Both the position numbers and the translations under genes were made by a program. The notes beneath the pieces were generated by a model, which searched no databases, was not told the DNA's origin, and worked only from the letters and a program-made list of their open reading frames with translations. This document shows positions 58,830 through 64,000 of a DNA stretch of 64,000 nucleotides, one piece after another (positions within the stretch are counted from its first letter, which is position 1; every line of letters begins with the position of its first letter). This stretch comes from Dermanyssus gallinae (taxonomy: Eukaryota; Arthropoda; Arachnida; Mesostigmata; Dermanyssidae), in contig QVRM01001414.1 in assembly GCA_003439945.1 (NCBI GenBank), positions 186,001 to 250,000 on the forward strand. Reading direction: 5' to 3'.

Positions 58830-59038
58830 TCCCTGAAAAAAATATAGGGCCACCCATTTTTGTTACATTTCACACATTTATTATAACATATCGTGTTAAA
58901 ATTAGAGAGATTAACAGAGTAACAGCGAAGACTTCTATCGACATTTAGGGTCTCGGATTACTTTGAACCACGAGATTTTCACATTTGGCACAGCTACACC
59001 GCGAATAAATTATAAGGTCACTAGCAAGATATCTGTTT

Positions 59039-60092
59039 TTACAAATTAATTAAGCAGATCAACGGCATTTGGGCTAATTTCACGGCATTTAGACTATACA
59101 TAGTACTCAGTGAACTTCCCATTAAGTCAGATAACCTCAAAAGTGCGGTTTGGTATAGTGTTAAACGAATTTTGGATGCCGTTTTGCAAGAGCTCGTCCC
59201 AAGCCTCGAAAATTGTTTTTTATCCGTGTAAGCTTTTTGTTCGAGCCAGCTCCACACATTCTGGGTCATATTAAGAACAGATGAGAGTGCAGGCTAGCGA
59301 AGGAATTCAATGTGACGTTGGTCGAACCAGCTTCCAATCAGCCTGGCGGTGTGAATCGGGGCGTTATCGTGTGTAAAAACGAAGTCTGGCTATCCCATCA
59401 GCTTAAAATGCGCCGATTGCTCTTTTAGCAAATCCCCGTATCGCGTCGAATAAACACGACCGTCTAAAAAAACAATCGACGACTTTGTATAATATCCGAC
59501 AGCAGCCCAGATCATCACTGAACCGCCACCTAAGTGACGTTTTGACAAAATTCGTTCTTCCTTGCGGACATCGTGCGAATAATAGTAAAATCGATCCGAT
59601 GCATCAAAGTTAAACTTTTTTCATTCGAAAAGAGCGCTCTGTGTCACTCAGTGGTCCATCACATCGTATCGTGGGCACTCAGTGGTCCATCACATCGTAT
59701 CGTGGGCACTCAGTGGTCCATGACATTTTATCGTGGGCGAAGTCAAGACGAGCTTTCATCAATCAGCGGTCAATCGTTGTTTTTTCTTGTGTTCTTGCTA
59801 ATTTGTCTTCCTGAGGAAGCTTTGCACAATTTCGCACTTTCGTTTGCACGTCGGCCGCCGCCGCAATTGCCCTTGCCGAGGGCGTAGAGTTCGACGCTTT
59901 CTTCAGAATTGCAGCTTGTTTTGTTCCGAAATAAAATTTGGACGCCCGGAACTCCTTTTTTACGGCGTATTTTTTACCTAAATGAACAAAGTTATTTACT
60001 ACTTGGGCACAACGCCCCAATTGACAGGAAATTTTGCGATTAGAGAGGCCGATGTCCTTATAAGCCTTGATATGATCCTTTTCTTCACCCAT
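59039..60092 (-). pseudogene. Tc1/Tc3-like transposase, disabled
   Basis: From 60092: EEKDHIKAYKDIGLSNRKIS and QLGRCAQVVNNFVHLGKKYA (first HTH), then KKASNSTPSARAIAAAADVQ (second HTH). Near 59640-59740 a 31-bp triplication disrupts the frame. Then SDRFYYYSHDVRKEERILSK, GGSVMIWAAVGYYTKSSIVF, a stop, FTHDNAPIHTARLIGSWFDQ (second Asp) and, where SPDLNPIENVW is expected, SSVLNMTQNVW, so the third acidic residue is lost. It ends LICLINL with a stop at 59039. Confidence 0.85.
59644..59736. repeat. Tandem triplication of a 31-bp unit inside the Tc1 transposase
   Basis: Three copies (59644, 59675, 59706) of a unit starting CACTCAGTGGTCCATCACAT. The first two are identical and the third has a few changes at its right end. 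Two extra copies add 62 bases, not a multiple of three, so the insertion itself breaks the frame. Confidence 0.92.
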
Positions 60093-60432
60093 GAGGCGCC
60101 AGCCTAAGCCTATCGTTTGAACAAAGAAAAAACTTCTGGTAGGAGGTCTGCCTTTGTTTCTGTCGAGCCGTTAAATGAGCCCAAATGTCGTTATTCCGTT
60201 TAATTCACTCGTTAATACATGCATCTTGCTAGTGACATTATCATTTTTTCGCGGTGCAGCTGTGCCAAATGTGGAAATCTCGTGGTTCAAAGTAATCCGA
60301 GACCCCAAATGTCGATAGAAGTCCTCGTTGTTACTCTGTGAGCATGTATCACTGTGATCTTTACACATTTGGCTATAATAAATGCGTGAAATGTGGCAAA
60401 AGTGGGTGGCCCTATATTTTTTTCAGGGACTG

Positions 60433-60458
60433 TATATATATATATATATATATATATT
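60433..60458. repeat. (TA)n microsatellite at a transposon end
   Basis: TA repeat directly following the CAGGGACTG terminus. Confidence 0.93.
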
Positions 60459-61555
60459 ATTTGTTTTTTTAAATTAAAAACAGGGTAAATGTTTTTTTAT
60501 CTAACTGGACATACAGGCCCGAAGCACACTTCTTACTACTAATGCACTACTGTCTGAGCCTTAGTTCTATATTATAAGCAGGTCTGATTAAGGATTGTCG
60601 TTAAGTTTGCGGGCTGGGCAAAACGCGTCTGCTGCGGATAAGCCGTTTCTGCGAGGACTAATTACTCTACGCCCATTAGCACTCAAATGCCAAGCGCCTT
60701 TTTGCTACACGGCCGCCTTTATTACGCTAAACCTTGTATTGCACGGACAACTTAGTGTTTTCGGTTGCAGCTTGACGCTGGCACAAACTCTGTCCGCCAA
60801 TGAGCAAAAGTGTAAAACAATTTTTACTTGAGTTAAGGGTTATTACTCACGTCGTAGTCTAGATTATTCGCGTTAATTGCTCTATTCTGGCCCACACACA
60901 TGTGTCCAGTATACACGCAAGCAAGCTATATTACAGGGTCGTCGAATAGACAGCTATTGTGTTGTTATCTTCGTACCATTAGATAGAGATACCACACACT
61001 TCACGTCACCGCGTCATGTTTAACTTCATCTCAAACGTGATGTTTGGAATGGTCGCAAAATGGTTCAGTTGTCAACGTTCAAGTAGATACGAGTCTTTTC
61101 CCTAGGCGACTTGGGGAGTGTATCAATTGGTATTTATTAGTTGGTCAATCAATGTGTCAATAGATAACTATTCGATACTATAGTTTACGCTTCTGAGCTA
61201 CTATGACATTGTTTGTAGTGCGGTTGTTGGCGGTCTCGGTCTAATTCTGTTCCGTTATACATTGCATCCCACGACTGTTAATGGGATGATGGAAATGTCG
61301 AAAACGTGCCGCAGTCTCTGTTTGTGGCGCTGACATGGCACACTAGCCACTGAGTGTCGAACGCGAACTGTCAACTGCAAAAGGCTAATATCGTAGGTTT
61401 AGGGTACAATGTAGCCATTTGTCCGCCTACTATCGCCTTACTCCAAGTTAGTTTGCACAGCCTGTACAAACGCATCTGTCTAGTATGTAAGGGAAGACGC
61501 GTTCGTTCTGTTCTATTCTATATGATAATGTATCGAGCATAAATTGCAATATAAG

Positions 61556-61556
<1 letters not shown>
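60459..61556. other. Unannotated sequence
   Basis: No gene or repeat recognised. The ORF at 60595-60831 has no ATG at its start and no domain. Confidence 0.45.
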
Positions 61557-61635
<79 letters not shown>

Positions 61636-61662
61636 CGTATATATATATATATTTATATATAT
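61557..61662. repeat. (TA)n array with GTA/ACG interruptions
   Basis: About 105 bases of TA repeats, interrupted by AAATAT, GTATGTA and CATACGTA. It leads directly into the ACAGGGTATTAC end of FB-A. Confidence 0.94.
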
Positions 61663-62709
61663 ACAGGGTATTACAGGAATATTTGATCAACGATACATGG
61701 AATTGTAGAGCTCGTTAAGGCAAATATTTTTTCCAATGGAACATGGTCTCTAAGAGGCCCTGTTTCGGAATGAGAGTTAAATTATTACAATTTGTGACAT
61801 TGGTGGTTTTGCCCGACATAGGAGCATATAATGTGCTGTTGCGAGACAACCAGTCCTCCTATACAGAAACTAAACACACCGCCGTGTTCGTGAGAAAATT
61901 CTGCTTTTTTTTCGAAGAACTCATAAGGCCGGTCAGAAGATGCTACATGGTCGCTTAGAAGAGAATTCGCCAAAATGAAGTTATTTTATTAACCTTCACG
62001 CCCAATACCTCAAAATCATTACCTTACGACCACTTACAGCGCTCTAAACTAACATATTCAGGCAAATGCGCATTTCATGACGATCATTGGTACCAAAGTT
62101 ATAGCAATGCGAGCTGTGGTTGCGGAGTAATTACGATTTTTGGTGGGATGTCCAGATTAAGTGCATGTAAAATGACGCGCTGCGGCTGTCGCGCGACACG
62201 TCGGCGGTAGTGAACGTCGCCACACAGTCATTTTACATGCACTTAATCTGGACATCCCACCAAAAATCGTAATTACTCCGCAACCACAGCTCGCATTGCC
62301 ATAAGTTTGGTACCAAAATGATCATAAAATGCACATTTGCCTGAATATGTTAGTTTAGAGTGCTGTAAGTGGTCGTAAGGTAATGATTTTGAGGTATTTT
62401 GGTAGGTTTGGCGAATTCTCTTCTAAGCGATCATGTAGCATCTTCTAACCGGCCTTATGAGTTCTTCGAAAGAAGCAGAATTTTCTCACGAACACGGCGG
62501 TGTGTTTAGTTTCTGTAGGATAGGAGGACTGGTTGTCTTGCAATAGCACATTCTATGCTTCTATGTCGGGCAAAAACACCAAAGTCACAAATTGTAGTAA
62601 TTTAACTCTCATTCCGAAACAGGGTCTCTTAGAGACCATGTTCCATTGAAAAAAATATTTGCCTTAACGAGCTCTACAATTCCATATATCGTTGATCAAA
62701 TATTCTGGT
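61663..62709. mobile_element. Foldback element, family FB-A, second near-complete copy
   Basis: The left end is ACAGGGTATTACAGGAATAT. The right arm is its inverted copy but ends at GAATATTCTGGTA, lacking the terminal dozen bases. The arms (about 500 bp) share TTGATCAACGATA, GTAGAGCTCGTTAAGGCAAA and the CCATGTTCCATTG block, and meet at the CpG-rich apex near 62172-62235. No coding sequence. Arms are closely similar. Confidence 0.88.
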
Positions 62710-62735
62710 ATATATATATATATATATAAATACAA

Positions 62736-62798
<63 letters not shown>
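62708..62798. repeat. (TA)n microsatellite at a transposon end
   Basis: About 90 bases of TA repeats with an AAATACAAATACA interruption near 62727. A shorter TA run lies at 62911-62924. Confidence 0.94.
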
Positions 62799-62802
<4 letters not shown>

Positions 62803-62959
62803 AAATTGTCTCCAGTGCGCAGGTAGTACTTGCTTCATTTCCAGTTATTCTGATTAAACCCATGAGGACGTCGATAATGTTTAGGTTTTAACTTAACAAA
62901 CGGTTCTTATATATATATATATTGTACTTTTCCGGACGTCTTACTCTCCCATAACCTTC

Positions 62960-64000
62960 TCCACGGGCGACTTAGTCATGGATGGCACTCTACTAAAACT
63001 GTCTCCAAATATCACCTGTCTGGGCTTAGTGTTCAATGAGCGTATGACGTGGAATAGCCACGCTAACAAACTCCAACATAAATGTGCACCTGCTGTTGCT
63101 GCACTTGTCCATCTTTGGCTTCGTAGGCTTCAAGTCCTTATCCTCGTCTTAGTGTATAAGGCGCTAGTAGAGCCTCACCTCTGCTATTGTAGTGTCGTCT
63201 GGGGTGGGACCTATCAGAGTGTCATTGTATCACTTCAATCTCTGCAAAACAAAGCGATTCGTGCTATATTTGGTCTGCGACCTAGAAAATCAGTCGCCTT
63301 CCTGCTCAAAGAACACGGTTGTTTTAGTGTGAAGCAGCTGATATGTTTTCGAGCTGCCATTTTTGTTTATAAAATCATTAACAATCTTATAGAGGCTGGC
63401 GACCTTTTCCAAATTACACCCTCTATTGCTGCACCCTACCCCCTCCGAAACACACGACCTTGCATCGCCATCAATCTTCCGCCATCACGCCTACTTGCGA
63501 ATGGACCACGTCATCACTTATTTATTGTTTGGAATAGAATTCCTGCCCCATCAATCATTGCTACCATTCCCCGTCTTTCGGCCTTTAAGAGTAGCCTTAG
63601 AAAGTTTGTTTCTTCCTTGTAGTTTTTTATTTTTATTATGTTAGCACTTCGGAGTGGACATTTTTATTTATTTAGTTTTATTGGTGCTCGCAATTTAATT
63701 TCATCTTCATGGACCTTCCTCTAGTCATTTAGCTATTTATCATTCAATACTCGCACAGTATCTCTGTTTTTATAATGAATTGTTGTTTTTTTTTTAAAGT
63801 TTGTTGTTTATTGAAATCAATTACTATACACGTGTTCTTTATTATTAGTATTACTACTGCTTTGATTAATTTACTTTTCTTTTCCTTTTGACGCAACGAG
63901 CACAACTCCTTCGTTCAAGCCCATGGGCAACCTCCGCAGTACAGAGGCTGTATGCTTTCGAGTGTATTTGCAAGTACTCATGAATAAAGCTATGTGTTTC
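62960..64000 (+). mobile_element. 5'-truncated CR1-like LINE, C-terminal part and 3' UTR (LINE family E)
   Basis: An uninterrupted frame of 214 codons (62978-63622) encodes the end of a reverse-transcriptase ORF: ITCLGLVFNERMTWNSHANK (the 'YLGv..d..l.w..Hi' strand), VYKALVEPHLCYCSVVWGG, LQSLQNKAIRAIFGLRPRKS, and the tail NTRPCIAINLPPSRL and PRLSAFKSSLRKFVSSL, all typical of CR1-type thumb and tail. The AT-rich 3' UTR reaches the window edge with AATAAA at 63983-63988. The frame is intact, so this is a fairly recent insertion; catalytic domains are missing. LINE B has a similar tail but the two sequences differ. Confidence 0.85.

Larger units (their letters stand above)
58827..60432 (-). mobile_element. 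Tc1-like element, inactive
   Basis: 1606 bp. The ends are CAGTCCCTGAAAAAAATATA and its complement, flanked by TA. The inverted repeats extend inward in blocks for more than 200 bp on each side (for example CCACGAGATTTTCACATTTG at 58968 and CAAATGTGGAAATCTCGTGG at 60266). A degenerate transposase gene lies on the minus strand between them. Long inverted repeats are seen in some Tc1 groups. Confidence 0.92.

Overview
This is a piece of a eukaryotic, AT-rich, repeat-laden genome. Two transposases of the mariner and Tc1 types, several CR1-, R1- and other non-LTR retrotransposons, two tRNA-derived SINEs, GT-AG splicing signals and long (TA)n and (TTG)n arrays all point to an arthropod. A chelicerate (mite or tick) is my best guess, from the mix of elements and the Ser-tRNA-like SINE, but this is inference and no single-copy gene I recognise confirms it. 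There are no rRNA genes, CRISPR arrays or bacterial operons, and no functional tRNA gene.

Only one host gene is well supported: a short two-exon gene at about 17.74-19.24 kb, with a TATA box, a likely initiator, a 16-codon first exon ending in a perfect donor and a 62-codon second exon. It encodes a small charged protein of 78 residues that I do not recognise. The other GC-richer, CpG-containing islands (about 0.2-1.4, 8.4-10.3, 13.2-15.2, 20.9-21.8, 26.5-26.8, 35.6-37.0 and 40.0-41.5 kb) look like promoter or 5' UTR sequence of neighbouring genes. They hold the (TTG)n/(CAA)n arrays and few transposons, and I can defend no coding exon in them.

The rest is a transposon graveyard with some young members. 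Region by region: 2.8-7.5 kb has decayed LINEs on both strands, split by a half foldback element; 8.1 and 25.7-26.0 kb have SINEs; 12.6-13.0 kb has a LINE 3' end carrying a tiny nested insertion; 24.4-25.1 kb has a foldback fragment joined to a LINE 3' end; 26.8-30.9 kb has a nearly complete CR1-like LINE on the minus strand; 31.1-33.3 kb has a 2.2-kb giant palindrome with two inverted copies of a transposase 3' end; 33.9-34.6 and 46.9-47.5 kb have LINE C-terminal domains; 43.4-44.5 and 61.7-62.7 kb have related foldback elements; 45.6-46.9 kb has an R1-like LINE; 47.6-48.9 kb has a dead mariner; 48.9-51.8 kb has two decayed LINEs in opposite orientation; 52.5-52.9 kb has inverted LINE fragments; 55.4-56.7 kb has a decayed LINE; 57.5-58.8 kb has a mariner with an uninterrupted 353-residue transposase; 58.8-60.4 kb has a decayed Tc1-like element directly beside it; and 63-64 kb has a CR1-like 3' end.

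Two general patterns stand out. First, nearly every DNA transposon here sits in or against a (TA)n array, in keeping with TA target choice. Second, the foldback elements form one loose superfamily sharing the terminal motif ACAGGGTGTTAC and a subterminal GAGCTCG block, spread as inverted palindromes that contain only remnants of a transposase.
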